From: Asterella californica
Lineage: Eukaryota > Streptophyta > Marchantiopsida > Marchantiales > Aytoniaceae
Direction of reading: 5' to 3'
NCBI GenBank assembly: GCA_036924285.1
Contig: JAYKYS010000005.1
Coordinates: 28,928,001-28,992,000 of the forward strand
DNA length: 64,000 bases
Shown: piece by piece, positions 42,813 to 53,757 of the stretch
Numbering within the stretch: position 1 is the stretch's first letter
Layout of the letters: each line of letters begins with the position of its first letter
The notes under the pieces: model-generated
Databases searched by the model: none
Seen by the model: only the letters and a program-made list of their open reading frames with translations
Told to the model about the DNA's origin: nothing
Made by a program: the position numbers and the translations under genes

Positions 42813-43394
42813 TGTCGCGTCGGATGTTTTGCGTGAAGGATGTCCAGGAAAACACGAGGTTCCTGGCTGTGGAGATATTGTGTGTTGAAACAGAGACAAG
42901 ACAGAGAAAAACAACCACAAAAACGAATGCTGCGATATATACACTCCCAAATGTATGTACACTGCCGTTTCTTTCTCCTAACAGTAAAGAACTGATAATC
43001 AGACCTGAGCGGTATGTAACCTACTTCAGAAGCCCTAAAACAAACCCCTGAATCACAACCCCGACCCAAAACCACCGAAGCGTAGCTCAAAGCAAGAGAA
43101 ACTTCTCTTTGCTAACAAACAGAGCCACAGCAGTATCACAAGATCCAAACCCAAGTCCAAACCACATCCATGTATAAGCTCTTAGCTAAAGCTAGCTACC
43201 ACAAGCTGTATACAACCAACCAGAATTCTAACGAACTCAAAAGAGCAAAACCCGTAGCGAAGAAACCGAAAAAGACCTATCTGTGGACTTCCTCTTTTCG
43301 CTGAACGGACTTCAGATGTCGATAGGGTCTCCTCCGCTGACTCCGTTAACCCAAGAAACCTTCAGATCCGACTCCCAACAGCCGAGATATCGCC

Positions 43395-44270
43395 GATTTT
43401 TGATCGCAGGTGACCGAACCTCCAAAAACTCCTCCCTGCGGCTTAAAACCGCTCACACCGCACAAACGGATCGTCCAAACTGATATCCGTCTTCGCTGGC
43501 AGATAGATCTAGCTACCCTGAACCCAACGAGACTCCAAACAAGTCGTTTGGAGTTCCCCTCGCAAAACCACTCGAGAAATTTGGCCGCAGGTTGCAAAAA
43601 ACTGACGTAAATCAGCTCCCTGCGGCTCAAACTTGCTCACCACACTCAAACCAACAATCCAATTCACACACGGTCTTCTCCTATGAGTAGATGAAGACTC
43701 CCTGATCGCGTAGGCACCAAGAACGAAAAGCTTGGCTCACCGATCGCAAAGAACAGCCCAACCTCAGGTCGCAGGTGAACAAAAATCTGATCTAAGCGCT
43801 TCCCTGCGAGCCAATTTCACTCAGAACTTCCAAACCGTCCGATGAAATCGTCTTCAATTTCCTGTAGAACTCGGTGTTCTGATCCCGTTGGATCCAAGGA
43901 CAGCAAGTTTGGACTCCGGAACGGCTCGAACGGTCCAACTCTCCTTCACAGGTAACTGAAAACCTCAAATCTGCTTCCTGCGTCTCAATTTCCCTCAGTA
44001 CACACTCCCCGATCCGTCTCTTCCCAAACCGTTTGAACCAGTGCGTAGCCTGCACAGATCTGAACCCAACAACGCCTTGCGCGCTTGCATTGGACTCCTA
44101 AATCTCCCGAACCGTCCGTTGACAGGTCGCAGGCGCAAGCTAACCCCTTAAGCACCCCCCTTGCAACAGTCTCTGTACGTACAGTCCTCTCCTGAATACC
44201 TGAATAATAAGAAGCAAGCCCCTTGCGTCTTTCATATAACGCCTGAAGCCTTGAATACCCAGTCAGCAAG
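43395..44270. repeat. Degenerate repeats in LTR E
   Basis: The wording TCGCAGGTGA-CC/AC ... CTCCCTGCGGCTYAAA recurs near 43405, 43590, 43765 and 43945 with changing spacing, followed each time by a CCAAACNG/GATCC stretch. These look like old, diverged units of about 180 bp. Confidence 0.5.
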
Positions 44271-44280
44271 TAACTAGGGG

Positions 44281-44751
44281 CCTAGCTTGATTTTATCTTC
44301 TTTCGAATCGCATAACTTCTTCCCTGGATGTCCAAACGAAGTAAACAAGATGCCCATGGAAAGCTGACAGCGAGCTCTACCCATCTATGTGATGAAAGTG
44401 AAGATCCGAAGTTGCGCCAAAAGCCCGTAAGCTGGAGCCTAGCTTGTTTTCTCTATCTTTCGAGTCCTGTAACTTCTCCACTAGGCGTCCAAACGAAGTA
44501 GATGAAGTGCCTATGGAAAGCTGACAAGGAGCTCTATCCACTGAAGCGATAAAAACGAGGATCCGAAGTGGTGCCAAAAACCCGTAAGCTGGGGCCTAGC
44601 TTATTTTCTCCATCTTTCGAGTCCTGTAACTTCTCCACTAGGCGTCCAAACGAAGTAGACAAAGTGCCTATGGAAAGCTGACAAGGAGCTCTACCCATCT
44701 ATGCGATGGAAATAGAGATCTGAAATTGTGCCAAAAACTCGTCTTACCCAT
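44281..44751. repeat. Three 157-bp tandem units in LTR E
   Basis: CCTAGCTTG/A starts units at 44281, 44438 and 44595; each has TTTCGARTC, CGTCCAAACGAAGTAGA and GGAAAGCTGACA at the same offsets. Period exactly 157. Confidence 0.9.
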
Positions 44752-44817
44752 AAGTGTCTTTGGAGCGACAAAAGTCAAAATTTGATTTTCATGTAGGAGC
44801 CGGTCCACGACACGACA

Positions 44818-45409
44818 TTGTCGAAGTAGAACTCCCCAGTAGGCGCATCTCCTCTCCTAACATCATAGGAACAAGCTCATCAAACCGCGGAAGGGGTTCT
44901 CTGGTCGAAATCGATGTCATGAACTGTTTGTACTCTGCAGGTAGTCCCTGCAATGTGACTCCGATCAAGACAGTGGGATCAATCTTGACTTTTACAGAAG
45001 ATAGCTGATCCACGAGCTGCTTGACATGGTTCACATAGTCGTTGATGCACATCGATCCATTCTTCACGGTGTTGAACTGCTGCAGCAATTACAGCTTCCG
45101 CGTCTCTATTCCGGATTGAAACAGATGCGCGAGTGCATCCCAAGCTTTCTTGGGGGTATCGCAATCATGGATGTGACCGATCATCGATGCTGAAACTGTC
45201 AACGCGATGTAGTGAATAGCCTGATATGAGCGCTTCTTCCACTCCTTGAATTTCGGATCAGAAATTGACACTTCAGGCGCTTTCTCCTCCTTAGTGATAA
45301 GATCCCATAGATCTTGTCCCTGCAGGAAGGTCTTCATCAGGAACTTCCACACTTGGTAGTTGTTCTTGTCGAGTTTCTCTCCAGTGATCAAAGACACAGA
45401 CTCCGCCAT
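44818..45409 (-). pseudogene. Copia gag, N-terminal part
   Basis: ATG at 45409 (MAESVSLITGEKLDKNNYQV). UBN2/retrotransposon gag type: WKFLMKTFLQGQDLWDLI, AWDALAHLFQ, then after an indel near 45088 LQQFNTVKNGSMCINDYVNH, LVDQLSSVKVKID, LQGLPAEYKQFMTSIS. It is cut by LTR E at 44817. An upstream in-frame extension to 45496 exists but lacks gag similarity. Confidence 0.88.
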
Positions 45410-46047
45410 AGCTGCAATGTCGAAATTGCTCTGTCTTGTACGCGAAAAACCTCCCAGAAACTGCACGAAACTCGTCTCTCCCCACCGCGCGATCAAGAGT
45501 TGTCACAAGTCACAACGAGGCGACTCCGCGAACTCCTCCTGCAGCGACAACGAGAAAAGAACCTGTGCGCGAACTGTAGGTGTACAAAACACGACGGAAA
45601 CGTCGAAAGAACACACCAAGAAAGGCCGAAACTAGACCAAACAAGGTCAGAATTGGATGTGCGACCCCTCAAAATTTTCCAAATTTTTCAAACAGCTAGG
45701 GACAGTATTTGTTTTAGACTCAAGTCCTAAAACTTTCGTTTTGGTCGAAAAAGATCCAATTGAAAAACTACCACTGGAAATCTCCAAATCGACTGAAACT
45801 TGGCCCCGTACACAATTCGCACCTTCCGAACAAGACAGTCCTAAAAGGCTGGTCGACAGAAAACAGCGAGAAAAAATCGTCTAGGCCTCCGAAATCACGT
45901 TCAAAGTTTCTGGTGGCGAAAGAAACGGTTTCGTCTCACCCTAACGCATCAGCAGGATAGTGCTCGACATCAGGCACAACTCCGGCTGCTCTCTCTTGTA
46001 CTCCAAACTCCATCTTGTCTATCAGCAAGGGACACACACTCTCACCA
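45410..46047 (-). other. Copia 5' leader
   Basis: About 640 bases between primer site and gag ATG. I see no gene in it. It starts, in element sense, with TGGTGAGAGTGTGTGTCCC after the primer site. Confidence 0.5.
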
Positions 46048-46059
46048 GCTCTGATACCA
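46048..46059 (-). other. Copia primer binding site (initiator tRNA-Met)
   Basis: In element sense TGGTATCAGAGC directly after the LTR end TCTACA. This is the standard plant copia primer site for initiator tRNA-Met. Confidence 0.93.
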
Positions 46060-46288
46060 TGTAGAAAGATCGATACTTCGAGGACACTCCAAGAAGAGAG
46101 AGAGCGAGTAGACAAGGAAGTAAAATAGGAATGAGATGAGAGAGACTTTGCCTCTCTCTGCATATATAGTGGAGGTGAGTACAAGAGAAACCCTAATGGT
46201 GGGTTAGCCCTCTAACTAACTCTAACAACCCTAACCACTCCGGCTAATGGTAGCCGTCGATCTACTAGAGCTTGGGACTATATCAACA
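46060..46288 (-). repeat. Copia 5' LTR (229 bp)
   Basis: Differs from 38947-39174 at about six positions plus one indel. TATA-like ACTATATATG (minus) at 46161-46170. Confidence 0.9.
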
Positions 46289-46402
46289 AAACCAGCCACA
46301 TTCAGGAGCCTAGTGCTTCCCTAAGTAGACTGAACACCGCCTTCAAGCTCATATCACAACTAGAAGGTTCCGCCCTTCCCGAGGAAAACTCTCAACTCTA
46401 CA

Positions 46403-46423
46403 TCTGGTGCTTCCACTGATAGC
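46403..46423 (+). other. B3 primer binding site block
   Basis: TCTGGTGCTTCCACTGATAGC; one base differs from B1 (GATAGC for GAGAGC). Confidence 0.65.
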
Positions 46424-46471
46424 TCTTGGGGTGATTGATTGAGGAGGTTGAGTTTACTACAAGGAGAGAAG

Positions 46472-48465
46472 ATGGATCGCAAGAGCGCTACTGCTGCTAC
46501 TTCTGCGGCTGCTGCATCTACGTCTACTCCAGCACCTTTTGTAGCACCTGTGACTGCAGAGACCTCTGTACCTGGTCTGGATACGGCTGAGATTCTGAAG
46601 ACGCTTGCGGCCTTGGTCCAACAGCAGCATCCGATCGTTGGAGGGGGTGAGTTAAAATCCACCAAGGCTTTGCAAGCGATAGTGAATAGGTGTGGAAGGT
46701 TTGAAGGAAGAGATATTTCTAGATATCTGCGTGAGTATAGAGGAGAGATGGAGCTGGTTAGGGTTACCGATGTTGAGATGATAGCAAGTTTTGAGTTAAC
46801 TGTCATTTCTGAGTTGCGGGACCAAGTTAGGGATGTACAGAGAAGAAATCTTGGAATCTGGATGAGTTTCGAGCGATCTCTTCGAGAGGAGTTCCTTGAG
46901 GAGGATTCAGAGAGAGTTACTAGAAGGACATTTCTAGACTAGGTTGAGCACCAACCTGGTCGTATGATGAGCCTGAGTGAGTTGCTGAGAGAGTTTGATC
47001 GGAGATACCAGCAACTTTCAACTCTAGAGCGAATAACCCTAGATGCTAGGAGAACAGAGCTTTTCCTGCAAGCTACCGATGATGCTACAGCAGATCGGTT
47101 ATGTTTTATGTTGGCCGATTGATCTGCTGAGGGAGGTGTTACTATGGATTGGGGGAGAGTTGAGGATGCTGTCGCTATACTGACAAGACAGAGGAGGGGA
47201 AGAGTGGCTGTGAGAGGACGTCCGCTTGCAGAAGTAGTCACTCCACCTTATGCTGCTCCTCAAGTACAGCAGCCTTTGGCCCCTGCTCTCAGACCTGTTG
47301 TCCTAGCTGCAGTTCCTTTGATGCCAGTTGTGCCAGCTCTGGCACAAAAGACACATGTTCAGAGACCTGCGGAGAACCATGATCAACAGAACCAGATTGA
47401 AGACCTAATTTGGCAGATGCGAGAGCTGAAGGTAGAGTTAGCTGGATTGCAGAGAGAGCAGCCACCGGCGCTTGCTGCTGCACGTCCAAGAGGAGCTCAT
47501 GTTCGTAGATGTATTTGATGTGACAGTCCTAATCACTTCTGGGAGACTGTCAAGAGCTCACAGCTGCTTTGCGAGATGGTGTGGTTCGCTACCAGAACGG
47601 TAGGCTGCACCTTTCTTCTACTGGAGAGCCGTTGAGCACGCAGTTTGGGCGAGGAGGCATGAGGAGTCTACCTCAGATTGCTGCGGCTGCAACAGCAACT
47701 GCGTTAATGGCACCACTGGTAAATTCTGATGTATATGCTGGGCATATTGAGGTCTCTTCTAGTCCTACATTGCTAGATAGGACTGCTGAGAAGAGTGTGG
47801 CTCCAGTTCCTTCTGAGATACTGAAGAGAGGAGTCGAGTCTATTCGTAAGGTCACAAGATGAGGAGATCCTGTAGATGCTGCTTCTATCAAAGCATTCTT
47901 GGATGTAGATCGACACGTTCATTGACAGGATGCTTCTGTGGAGGAAAAGAGACGACGAGAAGCCTCTGAACTTGATACTGGAGTTCTTGAGGAGACTGGA
48001 GATAGACGAAGAGTCACAAGGAGACGAGCGGCTCTTCCTGAGGACATCCCGTCTACTTCTGCAGCTCCTCCATCTGCACCAGGTCCTATGGAGGACGTGC
48101 AGAGATCCCAGCAGGAGCCAACAACTGCTGGTAGGCGGTTTACTGCCCAAGAGAAGGAGAAGGGACCGGCTTACAAGTTGGCAGCTGATATTGAAACTTC
48201 TACTGATCTGAAGAGCATCTTGGAGCAGAGGATACTAGACTTGCGAATCGAGTTTTCTCTTCGAGAAGTTCTTGGTATTGCAAAGAGGGAGTTTCACGAA
48301 CTGATCATCGACATCATCAAGCGCAAGAGACAGGTGATGTCCGAGCAGGTAAAAAGCCAAATGATAGATGTGGTAGGAGCTTCTGTGAATGATGCAGAGT
48401 TTGGAAAGGTGCATTTTCAGGAAGCTGATGACAAGAGATTAGAGCAAGAAGCGTTAGTTGCAGGT
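46472..48465 (+). pseudogene. B3 gag and start of protease region
   Basis: ATG at 46472 (MDRKSATAATSAAAA). Same layout as B1 gag. In-frame stops at 46940, 47119 and 47516 (the last two in LADR and IWC of the knuckle); the zinc knuckle region also has a small deletion (HFWETV for HFRGDC). Further TGA codons for Trp at 47860 and 47923. From 47938 the Arg-rich linker and the SLREVLGIAKREFHELIID block are open until the C insertion after ALVAG at 48465. Confidence 0.85.
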
Positions 48466-49370
48466 CTTCCTTCAGGTGCCCCATCCTTCTCCTCCAACCT
48501 TGTTAACTTGATATGTAAGTCTCTCATCTTCTTCTCCAAATCTTCCATTGCTTGATTCCGCTGTGGTACAACCGTAGTGATAGGAATAGTAGGAAGTGAA
48601 ATAGTAGGTAGAGGAGTAGTCTGCACCGTTGGTTGTCTTCGTGGTATCACAATAGGCGGTGGTCTTGGTGCTTGACTCACAACCACCTTCCTTCTTCGAT
48701 ATTCTCACTTTGCAAGTACTCCCACTGCTTCGCTAACGTTCTTCCAATCAGATGTGAGACCATTGTCTTTCGTCCGATCTTCCAACAGCAACTCTAACTC
48801 CCTCTGTAGCTCGCTGTTGGCTGACTGTAAAAATAGCTCCACTTTGTCATTCTCAAGTGTGAGCTTCTCCATCCGAGATAGTTGAAGAAACTGTTTCTCA
48901 AACTCCCGAAGTAGTTCGGTAGCAACTAGTTCCTTGTTGGGTTTGTTCACCCACTCCATGAATGACTTCTTAGTCACTCGATCTGCATCCTCCAAAGAGT
49001 ATTCCTCCTTCAGCTGAAGAGAAAACTCCTCCCAGTTAGCTCCATGAGCTTGAATGAGCCCCTTCACATGTTCCCGTAACTCCGGAACAACAGCAAGCTC
49101 AAACGTCCGTACCATCTCCCTCTCTGGTACCTTACTCAGCTCCATCACTCGAGAATAGAACTTCAGGTACTTGGAGATGTTTCTTCCTTCAAACTGATCC
49201 AATGTCCCCACCACTGAATGCAAAGCCTTGGTAGCCATCGCCTCCTTTCGTTGAACAGCTTGTTGTTGATCCATGTACAAAGCAAATGCTTGGAACATTT
49301 GTCCTATAGCAGGATCAAGCTGCAGCGGAATCGTGCCTGAAGCGTTTCCAACTCCTTGTCTCTCGGCCAT
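48466..49370 (-). pseudogene. Family C gag, truncated
   Basis: ATG at 49370 (MAERQGVGNASGTIPLQ). Capsid-like region clearly related to B gag but divergent: LDQFEGRNISKYLKFYSRVM, VVPELREHVKGL, EYSLEDADRVTKKSFMEWVN, LLEDRTKDNGLTSDWKN. A TGA near 48702 ends the 221-codon frame; afterwards the same frame reads EYRRRKVVVSQAPRPPPIVI and the helix QAMEDLEKKMRDLHIKLTRL, parallel to B QNQIEDLIRQMRELKVELAG. It ends before the zinc knuckle at the B3 junction. Confidence 0.85.
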
Positions 49371-49413
49371 GGTAAAGTTCTGAGAAGAACTTCACTAACT
49401 CTCCACCCCAAAA

Positions 49414-49435
49414 GTTTCACGTCGAGTTCACCAAC
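49414..49435 (-). other. Family C primer binding site candidate
   Basis: In element sense GT then TGGTGAACTCGACGTGAAAC right after the LTR end CGACA. TGG suits pairing with a tRNA CCA end; the tRNA is not recognised. Confidence 0.5.
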
Positions 49436-51839
49436 TGTCGTTTGACGTGCTTTCTTATCTGGGAATACACCGGGTATCTAGCTGTAGAGAGTACGTGTCG
49501 CACTCCGTGACTCAGAACCAGCGACCACCCAAACCTCTCTCTAACCTCCAAGTACACTCTGAACCTATCTCGCTACGATATCCTCACGTCCTCTCGGCAG
49601 ATCTCTCTCTTATTCGACTATGAATAGAACCGGGGTAACAAGCACGGGCAACCCGTTCCTGTCATCACCGCAAGCACTCTTGGGTCTGCTGGTCATCACT
49701 CCAGCCTCACCACAAGAGAAGTACCAGCACTCCTAATAGAAAAGAAACCTAAGCGCAACGTCCGCACACAAATCCAATCAAACCAACTGGGCGTACAAAC
49801 AGACATGCGAGTATGGAGAGGATCCAAAAACAGGAAATACTGTCAACAACTCTCCATACTCATGATCAAGTGCTCTGAAGCACTAGTAAAATCTCCAGGT
49901 CGACCTGTTCTTCAAAGAATCTTAACTCTTGCGCCTTTCGGAGCAAGAACCTCTCAACTTTACCTCGCTGTCACTCCTCAACCACAGTTCAGAATGAGAT
50001 GAAACCAAGGCCAGCAGATAGCTTGTAGAATAATCTCTCTATTAATGTATTACATGCAGAGAGATCATCTTTGAGTTGGCATCTATGCCCTTCCAAAGTT
50101 CGCTGTTTCTATAACATGATACTATTTCAACAGAACTTTGCTGTTCGATTCCTCACAAACCACTCGATCAAAACAGCTCAAACTTCTCAGGAAGCTAATG
50201 TGTCACCATCACTACCATTCTGTAAAATTTCACCAGCAGATCTTCAACCAAACTCTCGAAACGATCCAAGCCCTTATCGCTGTTTTTATAACATGATACT
50301 ATTTCGACAGAACTTTGCTGTTCGATTCCTCACAAACCACTCGATCAAAACAGCTCAAACTTCTCAGGAAGCTAATGTGTCATCACATCACCACTCTGTA
50401 AAATTTCACCAGCAGATCTTCAACCAAACTCTCGGAATGATCCAAGCACTTTTCGTCAATGACACAAGGCGATATGCATACCCTTGTGCAAACTCTCCAT
50501 ATCTTTCTCAATGTCTCATGTTTACAGTCGCCTACTATCATAACTTCCGATTTGAGACACCCAACTTCAGCTGGCCATAACTTTTTCACTCCGGCTTGGA
50601 ATCGATTGATCTCGGAGTCCATCGACAAGCCCATCTCAAGAGCTTTCTAGCAACAATCAATTCATCTCCAGCAACCTCACAGAACTCCCAGAAAGTGAGA
50701 AAGACTTCACGGAAATGAAATTGGTCACGAATTTGATCCCCTCAGCTTCAATTGATCGAAACTTTCTCATCCGCGCTTCAAATCCAGCAACCATTAAGTC
50801 CACGGGCATCCTCGTCTCCCAAGCTTTCCAACCATATCTCACACTCCGCAAATGGCCCACGGGAAGTGTCTCTAACCCTCGAAAACATGAAAGGAACTTG
50901 GTAGAAGGTGATTGGTCAAACTTTCGACCAATGAGAAACAAGTTGACAAAAAGGGTTTTGTCTTCACTCACATGACAAACACACAAAGAACGAATTTTTA
51001 TCCAAGATTACCATTTAGACCTCAAAGTTTATATTGAACAAACTACAAACACGTGCCGTTGACGATGTCGTCGACCACGAAGCACGTAAACACGAAGTAC
51101 AAATTACGCTCAATAGAGAGTCAGAATCTCGACTCTAAAACGGTTGACAATAAACGGAACTACAAAAGGAACAGATGAAGCTATTATCTGGTTGTAATAA
51201 TCCTCACCAAAGTTCCTCACGACAAACTCACGATGCGTCATCTTTGGTGGACTGTAACATCGTTTTTCGACCCAAGTGTTGAACGGAACTCTCGCTGAAA
51301 AATTCAGATCCAATGGAGGATCCATACCACATCAGAGCAAGATGTAGACAGTAAGATCCCAAACAACGTCGTAAGTGATAATGGGAAGAATGATAGGATC
51401 CGGAGTAGCCATCACCGCAGTCATAAACGACTCTCCTCAATGAGCTACCATAAATACTCAAAAGTGATCTCGCGGCAGACAATGGATCTTAATGACGAAT
51501 GGATGCGCAAGTAGAAGATCAGGAGCACGAAAGGGTTCTCCGTTCATGCCTATCACTCGCACTGCCGCTTTCTTCATCCGATGATACTCATCACACTCAC
51601 ACTAGACTTGGATACTCTACACTCTATATCTCAAGCTCCGCGCACCTCTCTTCTTATACATCAACCTCCCATGTGACGACAAGAGTACTACTCTTATCTC
51701 CACTCAACGGAGAGTACACGGATTGTCCACGTGGAGCCTTATCTTTTGACACGATAAGGTCCCAGTGGCTCCTCAACACCAAACACGTATGATAAGGATA
51801 GGTGGTGGTTTCACACCCTAGTCAATCCACAACACGACA
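49436..51839 (-). repeat. Family C 5' LTR (2404 bp)
   Basis: Plus-strand ends TGTCGTTTGACGTG and CACAACACGACA; high similarity to 1121-3633 throughout. Contains the 177-bp tandem pair (50101-50454). Relative to the solo LTR it lacks about 100 bp around 50490 (present at 2172-2300). Confidence 0.85.
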
Positions 51840-52117
51840 ACGTGAAGGTGAAGATAGGTGATGTGAATGTGGATCAACATTTCTTCGTGCAGTCTTTTGC
51901 TTCATATCTTGTGATTCTTGGCCAGCCTTATATCACTGCAGTTCGAATGGAGACCGAGGTAATGGATGACGGATCTCATTACGCTAGGATCCGTAGTCCA
52001 GATGATAGACGTTCTGTGCAGTTTCTGACCGTTCGTACGAATCACGAACGGAACCGGCAGACCTTGAGAGATTCTCCTATCTGTAGGAGTAAGGGTTTTC
52101 AGAAAACACTCTCGTAG
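51840..52117 (+). pseudogene. B3 protease, C-terminal half
   Basis: Resumes after the C element with VKVKIGDVNVDQHFFVQSFA, ILGQPYITAVRMETEVMDD and ends RSKGFQKTLS stop. The active-site part is lost. Confidence 0.85.
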
Positions 52118-52152
52118 GACGGGATAGCGAGAGTGAAGGATCTACTGTTACT

Positions 52153-53757
52153 ATGATCCCGCTTGAGCAACCTAAGGGATCACAGGAGGCTGCTCAAGAT
52201 TCAGAAAGTAGTTGCACTGTACATAGTTGGAAATCTGGTTTGATGGCTTTCAGTTCTGATGATTGGAGTGAGTTCATGCGGATAGAGGATTTGACTGAGA
52301 AGAGTAGAAGGCAGATGGAGAGGTGTGCAGCAAATTTGCGTTGTACAAGACTTCTAAAGGAAGATGAGATGATTTCTGGTGTTTATGAGGAGTTTGTAGA
52401 TGTACAGTCTTTTGTTCGTTGGCTGGATGATGTAGATAGGTTGATGGAACATATGGGAGGTAGGGTGGTGATCCCCATCCATTCTCGTGAAGTCTATGAG
52501 GAGATTGTCTCGTACTTGCGATATCGTCCTCATCCGAGACAGGAGAATGGATGGAAGGATGCAGTTTGTTGATGTGACTCTCATCAGGAAGCGGAAGTAC
52601 ATGCCAAGCATAAAGCTGTAGCGAGGAAAGTGAGACATGTGGCGACCCAATTACCTATTGATTCTCAGCAGCAGATGGAGTTAGCGGCTGCTGAGCTTGT
52701 GCTTAGAGATCCTACACAAGTAGGACACAAGTTTACTCAAGAGACACTCGAGCAACTCCAGATAGGAGGGGGTGGCTTCTTGACTGAAGAGGAGAAACGA
52801 GCTTTTGAACAGATGATAGTTAGCCATGGTAAGGCATTTTCTTTCTCGGCTGAGGAGATAAGTTGTGTGGATCCTAGTGTGATAGCTCCGATGGTTATCT
52901 TCACTGTTCCTCACGTACCTTGGGACTTGAAGCCGATTCCAGTCCCTCGTGCCTTGCTACCGAAGGTGATTGAGTTACTGAAGGAGAGGATGCAGATGGG
53001 TATTCTTGAACCATCTACGGCTCCGTACTCTAGCCGATGGTTCACTGTACCTAAGAAGACAAGAGCTCTGCGCTTCATCCAAGACTTGCAGCCTGCCAAC
53101 AACATCACAATTCGAAACGTTGGAACATGACCTGTGGTTGATGAAGTAGCTGAGGTGTTTGCTGGAAGGTCAATCTATTCTATTGGAGATCTGTTTTCAG
53201 ATTATGATCAGTTTCAGCTTGCTTTGGAGAGTAGAGACTTGACTACCATGCGTACACCTTTGGGATTGATGCGGATGTGTACTCTTCCTCAAGGTGCGAA
53301 AAACTCAGTAGCCCATATGCAAAATGCGATGCATAAGGTGTTACGAGAGTTTGTCACTATCCCGTTTCTGGATGATATTTCCATGAAAGGCTGTCCGGTA
53401 GAAGACAAAGACGAAGCTGTGACTTCTGATGGATGCAGAAAGTTCGTTGCAGACCACATTCGAGATGTGGAGAAGATTCTGATGCGTTTGGAGGAGGTAC
53501 ACCTCACTCTATCAGGTACCAAATCTCGTTTTGGTATGTCAGAGATTGTGGTGGTGGGTCATTTGTGTGGTACTTTTGGGAGGTGTCCGAACTCAGAGAA
53601 GGTAGATGCTATAGCAAGGATAGATGACTGCACCAACATCACTGAGGTTCGACGGTTCTTGGGAGCTTGTGTGTTCTTTCGTGTGAGTATTCCTCATTAT
53701 GCACACATTGCCGAGCCTCTGTATGCACTTCTGAGAAAGGGAAGGAGGTTTACTTGA
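52153..53757 (+). pseudogene. B3 connector and reverse transcriptase
   Basis: Connector from IPLEQPKGSQEAAQD; stops at 52570 (Trp to TGA), 53128 (Gly to TGA) and 53755 (Trp to TGA). RT motifs RFIQDLQPANN, GDLFSDYDQFQLALESRD, LPQGAKNSVAH and VTIPFLDDISMKG are retained; two residues before FLDD are deleted (REFVTIPF against REFVPEVTIPF). Confidence 0.88.

Larger units (their letters stand above)
42813..44817 (-). mobile_element. Solo LTR of an unrelated element (family E, 2.0 kb) inside copia gag
   Basis: On the plus strand starts TGTCGCG and ends CACGACA; on the minus strand TGTCGTGTCGTGGACC...GACGCGACA. It separates the copia gag residues LGSSTST from the Gly/Arg-rich continuation. No internal domains. 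On the minus strand TGTATATATCG near 42935 lies about 125 bp from the end, as expected for a TATA box before R-U5. No clear target duplicate (flanks CCTA and TTGT), so it may be an altered insertion. It holds the tandem repeats listed separately. Confidence 0.65.
38947..46288 (-). mobile_element. Ty1/copia retrotransposon, degenerate, with nested solo LTR E
   Basis: LTRs 38947-39174 (228 bp) and 46060-46288 (229 bp), TGTAGAAAG...ATCAACA on the plus strand, about 97% identical. Target duplicate AAACC at 38942-38946 and 46289-46293 (5 bp). Initiator-Met primer site at 46048-46059, polypurine tract after 39174. Domains in copia order: gag, zinc knuckle, protease, integrase, RT, RNase H. Broken by frameshifts, stops and a 2-kb insertion. 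Confidence 0.93.
48466..51839 (-). mobile_element. Family C element, 5' part only (LTR, leader, gag)
   Basis: Minus-strand element: LTR 51839 to 49436, primer-site block, gag to 48466, then broken off. It replaces about 230 bp of B3 (from ALVAG to the protease flap). No target duplicate. Everything after the gag linker, including pol and the 3' LTR, is missing. Confidence 0.8.

Noticed and set aside
41873..43090. Single long copia frame beginning at 43090
   Set aside because: The first about 90 residues come from solo LTR E read through into copia; the element's own coding starts at 42812.
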